From the NCBI RefSeq assembly GCF_900102635.1, contig NZ_FMZQ01000015.1:62001-126000 (forward strand): a stretch of 64,000 bases of DNA. The letters are read 5' to 3'. The notes beneath the pieces were generated by a model. It was not told the origin of the DNA. It did no database searches and saw only the letters and a list, made by a program, of their open reading frames with translations. This DNA comes from Ectopseudomonas chengduensis (GTDB lineage: Bacteria; Pseudomonadota; Gammaproteobacteria; Pseudomonadales; Pseudomonadaceae). Numbering within the stretch: position 1 is the first letter of the stretch; each line of letters opens with the position of its first letter. Shown piece after piece: positions 52,023-62,244 of this stretch. Position numbers and translations under genes: made by a program.

Positions 52023-53318
52023 TTGTTCAGATCTCAGGCTGTCAAAGGGGCGTTTTACGTGCTCCTGTCCTGTGCCGGTACCGCTTTCGCAAATCCTCAG
52101 CCTATTTCCAGCCTGCCGCTTCAGGCGGCGGGCGACAACCGCTGGGTACTGCCTGCCGGTGAGTACAGCGGCAATTTTCGCATCGACCAGCCCATACAGC
52201 TGCAGTGCGCGCCAGGTGCCGTGCTGAGCTCGGGTGGTCAGGGCAGTGTGCTGTTTATCGGCGCCGACAACGTGGTGGTCGAGAACTGTGAGCTGCGCGA
52301 TTGGGGTCGAAATCTCACCGAGATGAATTCGGCCATCTTCATCGGAGATCGCGTAAAAGACGTGATCGTGCGCAACAATCGGCTGCGTGGCGCAGGCTTC
52401 GGCGTGTGGGCCGACCGCACCGAGAATGTGCAGATTCTCGATAATCGAATCCAGGGCGATCCCGAGGTGCGTTCTCAGGATCGCGGCAACGGCATCCACC
52501 TGTTCAGCGCCCGTGGCGCGCTGGTGGCCGGCAATCATATAAGCGAAACCCGCGATGGCGTGTACATCGACACGTCCAATGGCAACCGTATCGAGCGCAA
52601 CCTGATGGAGGATCTGCGCTACGGCGTGCACTACATGTTCGCCCATGACAATCATGTCACCGGCAATCTTACCCGCCGGACCCGTACCGGCTACGCGCTG
52701 ATGCAGAGCCGCCAGTTGACCGTGATCGGAAACCGTTCCGAGCAGGATCAGAACTACGGCATCCTGATGAATTACATCAATTATTCCACCCTGCGAGACA
52801 ACATCGTCATTGACGTGCAGCGTGTCGATCTGGGGGGCGGCACGACCGCCGGCGATGAAGGCAAGGCGCTGTTCATCTACAACTCGCAGTTCAACACAAT
52901 CCAGCGCAACCATTTCGAGCGCAGCAATCTGGGTATCCACCTGACTGCCGGTTCCGAGAACAACTACATTTCCGACAATGCCTTCGTTGCCAACGAGCGG
53001 CAGGTCAAGTACGTGGCGGTGCGCACCCAGGAATGGTCCGTCGACGGGCGCGGCAATTACTGGAGCGACTACCTGGGCTGGGACCGCAACGACGACGGTC
53101 TGGGCGATGTGCCCTACGAACCCAACGACAACGTCGACCGCTTGCTGTGGATGTACCCGCAGGTGCGCCTGTTGATGAATAGCCCCAGCATCGAAGTGTT
53201 GCGCTGGGTGCAGCGAGCCTTCCCGGTGATCAAGTCGCCGGGTGTGCAGGACAGCCATCCGTTGATGAAACTGCCTACCGAGGAATTGATGAATACAACG
53301 CAGGGGCCTAACTCATGA
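52023..53318 (+). CDS. nosD: NosD, periplasmic copper-maturation protein
   Basis: NosD works with NosF and NosY to assemble the CuZ cluster. The 431-residue protein has a signal peptide (GAFYVLLSCAGTAFA) and then right-handed parallel beta-helix (carbohydrate-binding/sugar hydrolase) repeats, such as NRIERNLMEDLRYGVHYMFAHD and RSNLGIHLTAGSENNYI (shown in part). TTG at 52023 is taken as start because GGGGAGG sits 7 nt upstream. It overlaps nosF by 4 bp. Confidence 0.93.
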   Translation: MFRSQAVKGAFYVLLSCAGTAFANPQPISSLPLQAAGDNRWVLPAGEYSGNFRIDQPIQLQCAPGAVLSSGGQGSVLFIGADNVVVENCELRDWGRNLTEMNSAIFIGDRVKDVIVRNNRLRGAGFGVWADRTENVQILDNRIQGDPEVRSQDRGNGIHLFSARGALVAGNHISETRDGVYIDTSNGNRIERNLMEDLRYGVHYMFAHDNHVTGNLTRRTRTGYALMQSRQLTVIGNRSEQDQNYGILMNYINYSTLRDNIVIDVQRVDLGGGTTAGDEGKALFIYNSQFNTIQRNHFERSNLGIHLTAGSENNYISDNAFVANERQVKYVAVRTQEWSVDGRGNYWSDYLGWDRNDDGLGDVPYEPNDNVDRLLWMYPQVRLLMNSPSIEVLRWVQRAFPVIKSPGVQDSHPLMKLPTEELMNTTQGPNS

Positions 53319-54241
53319 GTGCTGTAGAGATTCAGGGCGTCAGCCAGCGGTATGGCGACATGACCGTATTGCATGATCTGAACCTGAGCCTGGGTGAAGG
53401 CGAGGTGCTGGGGCTGTTCGGCCATAACGGCGCCGGCAAGACCACCACCATGAAGCTGATCCTCGGCCTGTTGCAGGCCAGCGAGGGGCAGGTGCAGGTG
53501 CTGGGGCGTGATCCACGCACCACCGATGTCCGCCGCCAGATGGGCTATCTGCCGGAGAACGTCACCTTCTATCCGCAACTGACGGGGCGCGAGACCCTGC
53601 GTCATTTCGCGCGCCTGAAGAGCACGCCGCTGGGCCAGGTGGACGATCTGCTCGAGCAGGTCGGCCTCGCCCACGCCGCCGATCGCCGCGTGAAGACCTA
53701 TTCCAAGGGCATGCGCCAGCGGCTCGGCCTGGCGCAGGCGGTGCTCGGCGAGCCGCGCCTGCTGCTGCTCGACGAACCTACCGTGGGGCTCGACCCCATC
53801 GCCACCCAGGAGCTCTACCTGCTGATCGATCGGCTGCGCCAGACGGGTACCAGCGTGATCCTCTGTTCCCACGTGCTGCCCGGCGTGGAGGCGCATATCA
53901 ACCGTGCGGCTATTCTCGCCAAGGGGCGCCTGCAGGCCATCGGCAGCCTCAAGCAGCTGCGCAGCGAGGCCGGCCTGCCGGTGCGTATCCGCGCCAGTGG
54001 CATCAGTCAGAGCGAGGCCTGGCTGGAGCGCTGGGCCAATGCGGGGCACTCGGCGCAGCGTCTCGGCGAGGATGGTGTCGAGGTGATCGCCATCAACGGC
54101 CACAAGCTGCCGTTGCTGCGTGAGCTGCTCGGGGAAAGCGAACCCGACGATGTGGAAATCCACCAGCCTTCGCTGGAGGATCTGTACCGCTATTACATGG
54201 AGCGCGCCGGCGATGTGCAGGCCGCGGAGGGCAGGGTATGA
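53315..54241 (+). CDS. nosF: NosF, ABC transporter ATPase
   Basis: The 308-residue ATPase powers the NosFY(D) transporter thought to supply sulfur for CuZ. It has Walker A FGHNGAGKTTTMK (about residue 34), signature YSKGMRQRLGLAQ (about 130), and Walker B LLLLDEPTVGLD. It overlaps nosD and nosY by 4 bp each, so the three are translationally coupled. Confidence 0.97.
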   Translation: MSAVEIQGVSQRYGDMTVLHDLNLSLGEGEVLGLFGHNGAGKTTTMKLILGLLQASEGQVQVLGRDPRTTDVRRQMGYLPENVTFYPQLTGRETLRHFARLKSTPLGQVDDLLEQVGLAHAADRRVKTYSKGMRQRLGLAQAVLGEPRLLLLDEPTVGLDPIATQELYLLIDRLRQTGTSVILCSHVLPGVEAHINRAAILAKGRLQAIGSLKQLRSEAGLPVRIRASGISQSEAWLERWANAGHSAQRLGEDGVEVIAINGHKLPLLRELLGESEPDDVEIHQPSLEDLYRYYMERAGDVQAAEGRV

Positions 54242-55065
54242 ACCAGGTCTGGAACATCGCCCGCAAGGAACTCAGCGATGGCCTGCGCAACCGCTGGCTG
54301 CTGGCCATCAGCCTGCTGTTCGCCGTGCTCGCGGTGGGTATCGCCTGGCTTGGCGCGGCGGCCTCCGGCCAGCTGGGCTTTACCTCGATCCCGGCGACCA
54401 TCGCCAGCCTGGCCAGCCTGGCCACCTTCCTCATGCCGCTGATCGCGCTGCTACTGGCCTATGACGCCATCGTCGGCGAGGACGAGGGCGGCACCCTGAT
54501 GCTGTTGCTGACCTATCCGCTGGGGCGCGGGCAGATTCTGCTGGGCAAGTTCGTCGGCCATGGAATGATCCTGGCGCTGGCGGTGCTCATCGGTTTCGGC
54601 TGCGCCGCCGTGGCGATCGGGCTGCTGGTCGAGGATATCGAGCTGGGCCTGCTGCTCTGGGCCTTCGGTCGCTTCATGGTTTCCTCCACGCTGCTGGGCT
54701 GGGTGTTCCTTGCCCTGGCTTACGTGCTCAGCAGCAAGGTCAGCGAGAAATCCAGCGCCGCCGGCCTGGCACTGGGGGTCTGGTTCCTGTTCGTGCTGGT
54801 GTTCGACCTGGTGCTGCTGGCGCTGCTGGTGCTCAGCGAGGGCAAGTTCAGCCCCGAACTGCTGCCCTGGCTGCTGCTGCTCAACCCCACCGACATCTAC
54901 CGGCTGATCAATCTGTCCGGCTTCGAAGGCGGCGGCGCCATGGGCGTGCTGTCGCTGGGCGGCGACCTACCCGTGCCGAACGCCGTGCTCTGGCTCTGCC
55001 TGTTGGCCTGGGCAGGCGCATCGCTGCTGCTGGCCTATGGCATCTTCCGTCGGCGCCTGGCCTGA
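54238..55065 (+). CDS. nosY: NosY, ABC transporter permease
   Basis: The 275-residue integral membrane protein has six hydrophobic helices, with the ABC-2 type EDEGGTLMLLLTYPLGRGQILLGK segment (shown as GGTLMLLLTYPLGRGQILLG). It forms the membrane part of the NosF transporter in CuZ assembly. Coupled to nosF; nosL follows after 18 bp. Confidence 0.96.
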   Translation: MNQVWNIARKELSDGLRNRWLLAISLLFAVLAVGIAWLGAAASGQLGFTSIPATIASLASLATFLMPLIALLLAYDAIVGEDEGGTLMLLLTYPLGRGQILLGKFVGHGMILALAVLIGFGCAAVAIGLLVEDIELGLLLWAFGRFMVSSTLLGWVFLALAYVLSSKVSEKSSAAGLALGVWFLFVLVFDLVLLALLVLSEGKFSPELLPWLLLLNPTDIYRLINLSGFEGGGAMGVLSLGGDLPVPNAVLWLCLLAWAGASLLLAYGIFRRRLA

Positions 55066-55083
55066 CTTTCTGGAGGGAAACGA

Positions 55084-55659
55084 ATGATGAACAATCTGTA
55101 CCGTACCGGCGGCCAGGCGCTGCTCGCGATGCTCCTGGCATTCGGGCTGGCCGCCTGTGGCGACAAGCAAGAAGTCCAGCAATCGCTCGACCCGGTGGCT
55201 TTCCATGAAAGTGACGAATGCCACGTCTGCGGCATGATCATCGCCGACTTCCCCGGCCCGAAAGGCCAGGCGGTGGATAAGGCCGGCGTGAAGAAGTTCT
55301 GCTCCACCGCCGAGATGCTCGGCTGGTACCTTCAGCCGGAAAACAAGCTTCTCGATGCCAAGCTCTATGTGCATGACATGGGCAAGAGCGAATGGGCGCA
55401 CCCCAGCGACGAGCACCTGATCGACGCCCGCACGGCCTGGTACGTCGCCGGTACGCCGCTCAAGGGCGCCATGGGTGTCTCCCTGGCCAGTTTCGCCGAC
55501 GAGCAGCAGGCGCAGCAGCTCGCTGCCGAACATGGCGGACGGGTGCTGCGCTTCGAAGAGATCGACCATGCGGTGCTGCAGCAGGGCGCGGACATGCAGC
55601 ACCACGACATGCATGAGCACATGTCCGAAACCGAACACAACGATCACGCGGGTCATTGA
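55084..55659 (+). CDS. nosL: NosL, copper-binding lipoprotein
   Basis: NosL is an outer-membrane-anchored Cu(I) chaperone for N2O reductase. The 191-residue protein has a lipoprotein signal (LAMLLAFGLAACGD, lipobox LAAC), the copper motif SDECHVCGMIIADFPG and a histidine-rich tail (MQHHDMHEHMSETEHNDHAGH, shown as MQHHDMHEHMSETEHND). The tail is a likely copper reservoir. Confidence 0.95.
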   Translation: MMNNLYRTGGQALLAMLLAFGLAACGDKQEVQQSLDPVAFHESDECHVCGMIIADFPGPKGQAVDKAGVKKFCSTAEMLGWYLQPENKLLDAKLYVHDMGKSEWAHPSDEHLIDARTAWYVAGTPLKGAMGVSLASFADEQQAQQLAAEHGGRVLRFEEIDHAVLQQGADMQHHDMHEHMSETEHNDHAGH

Positions 55660-55688
55660 CCGCATTCGACGCAATCGAGGTAAGCAAA

Positions 55689-55871
55689 ATGATGGGTATC
55701 AGCATCTGGCAGCTTCTGATCATTCTTCTGATCGTGGTCATGCTGTTCGGCACCAAACGCCTGCGTGGCCTGGGCTCGGATCTGGGCAGCGCGATCGCGG
55801 GCTTTCGCAAGTCGGTGAGCGAGGGTGAAAGCACGGCCCAGGTGGAGCCGGTCAAGCCGGAACTCAAGTAA
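55689..55871 (+). CDS. tatE: TatA/TatE-family translocase subunit
   Basis: The 60-residue protein has the TatA/E layout: one membrane helix (WQLLIILLIVVMLFG), the KRLRGLGSDLG hinge and an amphipathic helix (AIAGFRKSV). In pseudomonads a tatE gene ends the nos operon, where it presumably helps export the Tat-signal NosZ. ATG 55689 has GAGG upstream; a GTG-free 33-bp extension upstream is not supported. Confidence 0.93.
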   Translation: MMGISIWQLLIILLIVVMLFGTKRLRGLGSDLGSAIAGFRKSVSEGESTAQVEPVKPELK

Positions 55872-56082
55872 GGGCTTCTGCTCCGGGTTCACCGAAGGGC
55901 GAACCCGGCCTGCCGGGGGCACGCTTCTTCCAGTTCTCTTCCGCCAGGAAGAGAAGGCTTCGTATCACCCAGGCCACAGCCCATCGCGTGCGGGTGCGTC
56001 ACGCTGAGCATCGTTTCACTCATGCCATTCTGCGATGCGGTTCTGCGGACTGCCGGTGACCGGCTTCTTTCGTTCGTTGCTA

Positions 56083-56151
56083 GGCTCTGTTGCCATTTCG
56101 TGCGCGGCCGCGCCGCAGCAACGCGGCTCGCGACGAAACGGCAACAGACCC
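56083..56151. repeat. Long imperfect hairpin in the tatE-nnrS gap
   Basis: The arms GGCTCTGTTGCCATTTCGT (56083-56101) and its complement at 56133-56151 pair at 17 of 19 positions around a 31-nt GC-rich loop. It could be a terminator of the nos operon, a REP-type repeat or part of a small structured RNA. The rest of the 470-bp gap has no gene. Confidence 0.5.
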
Positions 56152-56204
56152 TACACCGTATTTCGCCCCACCGGCTGTCGCTTTCCCCTCGCCTCGGTAA
56201 AAAG

Positions 56205-56218
56205 CTGATTGCAATCAA
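56205..56218 (+). promoter_or_regulatory. FNR/DNR box upstream of nnrS
   Basis: CTGATTGCAATCAA matches TTGAT-N4-ATCAA with one mismatch at the first base. It lies 124 bp upstream of the nnrS start; a -10-like TACCCT is 16 bp further downstream, compatible with a -41.5 activator site. Confidence 0.65.
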
Positions 56219-56341
56219 GTCTGTCGAGGCCGCCTACCCTGTAGAAAGTAGTCCTGGCTCCCGCATTGGCTGGAGCGTCGTTTCCGCCGCGCAGTGACGC
56301 TTTTGCGCGGCGGGCTTAGAAGAAAACCCTGGAGGCCTTCC

Positions 56342-57532
56342 GTGCAAGTAGTCGACCGGCGAAAAGCCCTGAGTATCCCGCCTGTCTGGCGTCTCGCCTT
56401 TCGTCCTTTCTTCCTCGCTGGTGGCGTCTACGCGCTACTGGCGATTCCGCTCTGGGTCGCGGCCTGGACGGGTTTCTGGCCCGGTTTCCAACCCACTGGC
56501 GGCTGGCTGGCCTGGCACCGTCACGAAATGCTGTTCGGCTTCGCCATGGCCATCGTCGCCGGCTTCCTGCTGACCGCGGTCCAGACCTGGACCGGTCAGG
56601 TGGCGCCTTCCGGCAACCGCCTGATGGGCGTGGCGCTGATCTGGCTGGCGGCGCGCCTGGGCTGGCTGCTTGGGCTGCCGGCGCCACTGCTGGTGCCGCT
56701 GGATCTGCTGTTCCTGCTCGTCGTCGCCTGGATGATGGCGCGCATGCTCTGGGCCGTGCGGCAGCAGCGCAACTACCCCATCGTGGTGGTGCTGACGCTG
56801 ATGATCGGTGCCGATGCGCTGATGCTGGCCGGCGTGCTGCAAGGCAATGACGCGCTGCAGCGCCAGGGCGTACTGGCGGGGCTTTGGCTGGTGGCGGCAT
56901 TGATGGCGCTGATCGGCGGCCGGGTGATTCCTTTCTTCACTCAGCGCGGCCTGGGGCGTACGGCGCAGGTCAAGGCCTGGCCCTGGCTCGACTGGTCGCT
57001 GCTGGTCGGCAGTGCGCTGATCGCGCTTCTGCATGCATTCGGTGTGGCGCTGGCGCCCCATGCGCTGATCGGGCTGCTGTTCCTGGCCATCGGTCTGGGG
57101 CATCTGCTGCGCCTGGTCCGCTGGTACGACGCCGACCTCAGAAAGGTGCCGCTGCTGTGGTCGCTGCACCTGGCGATGCTCTGGCTGGTGGTGGCCTGCT
57201 TCGGCCTGGCGCTGTGGCATTTCGGCGTGCTGGCGCAATCCAGCCCCGCTTTGCACGCGCTGAGCGTGGGGTCCATGAGCGGGCTGATCCTGGCGATGAT
57301 CGCGCGCGTCACCCTCGGTCACACCGGCCGGCCGTTGCAGCTGCCGGCGGGCGTGGTCTGGGCCTTCGTGCTGTTCAATCTGGGCGCCTTCGCACGCGTA
57401 TTCCTGGCGACCGCATGGCCTGTGCCGGGGCTCTGGCTGGCGGCGATCTGCTGGGCGTCGGCCTTCGCGCTGTACGTCTGGCGCTACGCACCGATGCTGG
57501 TCGCCGCGCGGGTCGACGGGCATCCGGGCTGA
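56342..57532 (+). CDS. nnrS: NnrS-family heme-copper membrane protein
   Basis: NnrS protects against nitric oxide stress and is found with denitrification genes. The 396-residue protein has about 12 membrane helices, begins RLAFRPFFLAGGVYALL after a short cytosolic leader, and keeps the metal-ligand blocks WLAWHRHEMLFGFAMA and GRVIPFFTQRG. I choose the GTG at 56342 because GGAGG lies 8 nt upstream; an upstream ATG (56294) would add an unlikely basic extension. Confidence 0.93.
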   Translation: MQVVDRRKALSIPPVWRLAFRPFFLAGGVYALLAIPLWVAAWTGFWPGFQPTGGWLAWHRHEMLFGFAMAIVAGFLLTAVQTWTGQVAPSGNRLMGVALIWLAARLGWLLGLPAPLLVPLDLLFLLVVAWMMARMLWAVRQQRNYPIVVVLTLMIGADALMLAGVLQGNDALQRQGVLAGLWLVAALMALIGGRVIPFFTQRGLGRTAQVKAWPWLDWSLLVGSALIALLHAFGVALAPHALIGLLFLAIGLGHLLRLVRWYDADLRKVPLLWSLHLAMLWLVVACFGLALWHFGVLAQSSPALHALSVGSMSGLILAMIARVTLGHTGRPLQLPAGVVWAFVLFNLGAFARVFLATAWPVPGLWLAAICWASAFALYVWRYAPMLVAARVDGHPG

Positions 57533-57635
57533 GTGCGATGCCGGCCCTTTCAGGTCTGCCGGCGAGAGTTCCAAACCGCTGTCCGTTCCCGGAGGGGAGG
57601 GGCAGCTTGCGGCTCGGCAATGTCGAGCATCGGAG

Positions 57636-58385
57636 ATGATGATGAAAAACGATTTTCAGGATCGCCTGGCGGTCGTCACGGGCGCCAGCTCGGGCATAGG
57701 ATTGGCGCTGTGCACGGCACTGCTGCAACGCGGCGCCCGGGTGCTGGCGATGTCCCGCGCGCTGGGCGGACTGGAGCCGCTGTTGCAGACCTACGCGGAG
57801 CAACTGGTCTGGCTGGCGGGCGACGTGACCGTGCCGGCCGACTTGCAGGCCTTGCGGGCACGCGCCGCGCAGCTGGGGCAGGTCGATTATCTGGTGCCCA
57901 ACGCCGGTATTGCCGAGCTGGCGGATGGCCTCGACATGGCGGCGTTCGATCGGCAATGGGCGGTCAACGGAGCGGGTGCGTTGAATACGCTGGGAACACT
58001 GCGTCATGAGCTGGCGAAGTCTGCCTCGGTGGTCTTCATCGGTACCTTCCTGACGCGCTCGACCTATCCGGGCCTGGCGGCCTACATCGCCAGCAAGGCG
58101 GCATTGGCGGCGCAGGCCCGTACCCTGGCGGTGGAATTCGCGCCGCTGGGCGTGCGCATCAACATGGTATCGCCCGGCCCTACCGCGACGGCGATCTGGG
58201 GCACCCTGGGCCTGTCGGACGAGCAGCTCGAGGGCGTGGCCGATGGCATCGCCCAGCGCCTGCTGCCGGGGCATTTCCTGGAATCGGCCGCGGTGGCCAA
58301 CGTGATTCTGTTTCAGCTGTCGCAAGGAGCGCGTGGCGTCTACGGTCAGGATTGGGTCGTCGATAACGGCTTCACCCTGAGCTGA
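57636..58385 (+). CDS. Short-chain dehydrogenase/reductase (SDR)
   Basis: The 249-residue classical SDR has the cofactor motif VVTGASSGIGLAL and the catalytic YIASKAALAA (Tyr-x3-Lys). The end QDWVVDNGFTLS is typical. Some denitrification clusters carry an SDR of this kind next to the nnrS gene, but its substrate is unknown. The chemoreceptor gene starts 18 bp downstream. Confidence 0.87.
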   Translation: MMMKNDFQDRLAVVTGASSGIGLALCTALLQRGARVLAMSRALGGLEPLLQTYAEQLVWLAGDVTVPADLQALRARAAQLGQVDYLVPNAGIAELADGLDMAAFDRQWAVNGAGALNTLGTLRHELAKSASVVFIGTFLTRSTYPGLAAYIASKAALAAQARTLAVEFAPLGVRINMVSPGPTATAIWGTLGLSDEQLEGVADGIAQRLLPGHFLESAAVANVILFQLSQGARGVYGQDWVVDNGFTLS

Positions 58386-58403
58386 AAGAGCGAGGAATCC
58401 TCG

Positions 58404-59515
58404 ATGCTGTTTGGATGGAAGAAAACGGCGCGCAAGCTGCAGCAGGAACAGGACCGCCTCCAGGCGACCTGTAACGAGCAGCGCTCGCGGATCGCCGAAC
58501 TGGAGCAGGAGCTGGAGGCCGCCAAGCTGGCCAATCGAACCAGCGGTCGGCAGTTCGATTATTACCGCGGCGTGGCCGGCAACCTGATTCGCTTCAGCCA
58601 CTCGATTGCGCATCTGGGGGATTCGTTCGAATACCTCACCGGACAGCTGGGCCAGAACAAGGCGCATGCCGAGCAGGTGGCCTCGGCGGCACTGAGCAAC
58701 CAGAAGCATTTCGGCGAGCTGCAGAGCAAGGCTTCGGACATGGAGAGCGGGCTCAACCAGGCCTCGCACAAGGTCGACACCCTGGCCGGCCATTCCAAGG
58801 AGATCAACGGGATCGTCGATCTGATCAGCGGAATCGCCAGCCAGACCAACCTGCTGGCCCTCAACGCCGCGATCGAGGCTGCCCGGGCCGGTGAGGCGGG
58901 GCGCGGCTTCGCGGTGGTGGCCGGGGAGATTCGCAGCCTGGCGGAAAAGACCGCGCTCGCCACCGAGGACATCGTGCGCAAGATCGGCGAAGTCCAGGCC
59001 GAAATCGCCAGCGTTCACGACTACATCCAGTTGCAGGGCAAGCTCGCCCAGGGTTTCAGCCAGACCACCGAGCTGGCCGTCGGCGCCATGCGGACCCTGC
59101 ATCAGCTGGCCGGCAGCATGCGGCATGGCATCGACAATTCGTCGTTCCGTGCGGTATCGAACTGGCCAACCTCGACGAGTTGTCGCTCAAGTTCGTCGTC
59201 TACAACCAGCTGCCCGGCAGCAATACCCAGGGCAGCGCGCAACTGCCCAGCGAGCGCGAATGCCGCTTCGGCCGCTGGTACTACGGGGAAGGCAACCGCG
59301 AGATGCAGGACCTGGAGCACTTCCAGCGGATCGAGCGGCCGCACACCGCAGTGCACGATCAGGGCCAGGCCGCCATCGATGCCTTCCAGGCGCAGCATCT
59401 GGAGAAGGCATTGCGGCATCTTGAGCAGATGGAAGAAGCCAACCTGGAAGTGATGCGCATCGTCGCCGCGGTGGTGGAGCAGTACGGACGTCAGGCCTAC
59501 GCGGCGATCGCTTGA
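58404..59515 (+). pseudogene. Soluble CZB-domain chemoreceptor, frameshifted
   Basis: The first 250 residues hold a coiled-coil start and the methyl-accepting signalling hairpin (GIASQTNLLALNAAIEAARA, VVAGEIRSLAEKTA). The C-terminal part, in another frame, is a CZB zinc-binding domain with RECRFGRWYYGEG and PHTAVHDQG. Restoring one G at about 59152-59156 (GCGG to GCGGG) would give RAGIELANLDELSLKFV and join the frames. No membrane segment, so cytosolic. CZB domains sense zinc and oxidants such as hypochlorite, and such receptors occur with denitrification genes. Confidence 0.8.
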
Positions 59516-59560
59516 AGCCGCGCATCGCTAATGTTTCGCGTACCGTCGAAGCGTCACATA

Positions 59561-59583
59561 TATAGCAAAAAAATTGCGCTATA
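59561..59583. promoter_or_regulatory. Inverted repeat upstream of the ccoN fragment
   Basis: TATAGC/GCTATA (59561-59566 and 59578-59583) with internal GCAA/TTGC forms a compact palindrome. It lies in a 237-bp gap after the chemoreceptor and may be an operator or the promoter of the oxidase gene. No clear FNR box is seen there. Confidence 0.35.
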
Positions 59584-59752
59584 ACGGCAACACTATTCAT
59601 TAGAGATAACTCAACGGTCGGTCGACAATGGGCGGCATTCCCAGCCGACGCGGCCGCTTGCCGCGCTCACGAACCTGACCTCACGAAGGAGTGGCAGGTG
59701 CGCGGCATGCCTGTGTTCCCCAGGCGCGTGCGTAGTTGCCTCATGCACGTCC

Positions 59753-60991
<1,239 letters not shown>

Positions 60992-61010
60992 CGTCCTCCA
61001 GGACGCTAGG

Positions 61011-61325
61011 TTACTTCTGGCTAAGAACCCACTCGGCGAGGATCTTGGCTTCTTCTTCGGTTACAGCATTTGGCGGCATCGGGATCGGACCCCAGACGCC
61101 CTGGCTGCCGTTCTTGATGTGGCCGGCAAGCATGTCGGCTGCGCCTTCCTGGCCCGCGTATTTGGCGGCGACTTCCTTGAATGCCGGGCCAACCAGCTTG
61201 GCATCGATGCTGTGGCAGGCTGCGCAAGGCTTGCTCTTGAACAGCGCTTCGCCGTCCTGAGCAATCGCCGGTTGCAGCATCAGCGCGCCGCTCAGGGCGA
61301 ACAGCGGAACCAGGATTTTTTTCAT
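61011..61325 (-). CDS. nirM: Cytochrome c-551 (nitrite reductase electron donor)
   Basis: The 104-residue periplasmic cytochrome has a signal peptide (LVPLFALSGALMLQPAIAQD), one heme motif PCAACHS and the axial methionine in PIPMPPNAV. It is the size of pseudomonad cytochrome c-551, which feeds electrons to nitrite reductase. No nirS is present in the island, so it may serve NosZ or another reductase. A nirC remnant follows. Confidence 0.9.
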   Translation of the reverse strand: MKKILVPLFALSGALMLQPAIAQDGEALFKSKPCAACHSIDAKLVGPAFKEVAAKYAGQEGAADMLAGHIKNGSQGVWGPIPMPPNAVTEEEAKILAEWVLSQK

Positions 61326-61543
61326 GAGTACTTCCTCAAGGCTAATTGAGGGGAGGATCTGAGCCCGCCCCGGTGGAAAAACCCAGCAACAAATGTACTG
61401 GGTGGATGCACGTTAAATTTACCGATATGGGTAAGCAAGCTTTTGTTCCGGATCACTGTTTCCATTCGCAGGCGATGCATCTCCCGGCGCAAATGTCATT
61501 GCGGCGACAAGTTGAGCATGAGCCAGCGCGGTCGGGTGAGTCC

Positions 61544-61557
61544 TTGACTGGGATCAA
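61544..61557 (-). promoter_or_regulatory. FNR/DNR box upstream of nirM
   Basis: TTGACTGGGATCAA (minus strand TTGATCCCAGTCAA) is a perfect match to the TTGAT-N4-RTCAA consensus. It overlaps the stop codon of the DUF4124 gene and lies about 220 bp upstream of nirM, so it probably drives anaerobic nirM expression. The 218-bp leader between shows no other gene. Confidence 0.7.
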
Positions 61558-61967
61558 CCTAACAGACCGTTGAAAACCCGTTGCGTTGGCAATGTGGCGC
61601 GGGAGCGGCCTGTTACGGCGCAAGCCTCGTCTTGCAGGGTGCTGTCGAAGCGGAGCGGGCCGGCATTGCGCCGGCTGTTGCCGCTGTCACCCACGACCGT
61701 GACGCGCGGGCCGCTTTGCTGCTGGCTGATTTCGGGCTGCGAATAGACCGGCTGATGATTGCGGTACTGGCTGCTGTTGGCCGGAGCGACCCGAATCGAA
61801 GTCATTTCTTCGCCTGAGCTGCAGCCGCGATCCGAAAAGGTGATTTTCCCTGTGACGGGATCGACACACTTTTGTACCTGCGCCGAGGCCGGCAACGCCC
61901 AAGCTAGGGACACAAGCAAGGCGCTGGTAGCCAGCAGAGGATTTCTGAAGTGTTTTTGGATTGCCAT
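61554..61967 (-). CDS. DUF4124-family secreted protein
   Basis: The 137-residue protein has a signal peptide (LLATSALLVSLAWALPASAQ) and the DUF4124 pattern VQKCVDPVTGKITFSDRGC, with paired cysteines. The ATG 61967 has GGGAAGAG upstream. Families of this kind are envelope proteins of unknown function. It shares no clear operon with nirM downstream. Confidence 0.75.
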   Translation of the reverse strand: MAIQKHFRNPLLATSALLVSLAWALPASAQVQKCVDPVTGKITFSDRGCSSGEEMTSIRVAPANSSQYRNHQPVYSQPEISQQQSGPRVTVVGDSGNSRRNAGPLRFDSTLQDEACAVTGRSRATLPTQRVFNGLLG

Positions 61968-62244
61968 TTGACTCTTCCCTGTGTTCATCAATGGATGAAC
62001 ACAAGATAGGTCATTCGGTCCGCATCCGGAATGGGGCGCTGGAACGGCGTGGCGACCCCACCGCACCAGCCAGACCTCGGCTCGTGCCGGTGACATCCGC
62101 TAGGCAACTCCAGCCACCAAGACGAAGGGGAAGTTATTCGTAGCCGCGTCAACTCAACCAAGGCTTTGCTTGCCGTCAACCATTCGCCGTCGCCGCCGCC
62201 TCAACGCATAATCTTGGATCTTTTGTTCGAGACGGACCTTGGCG

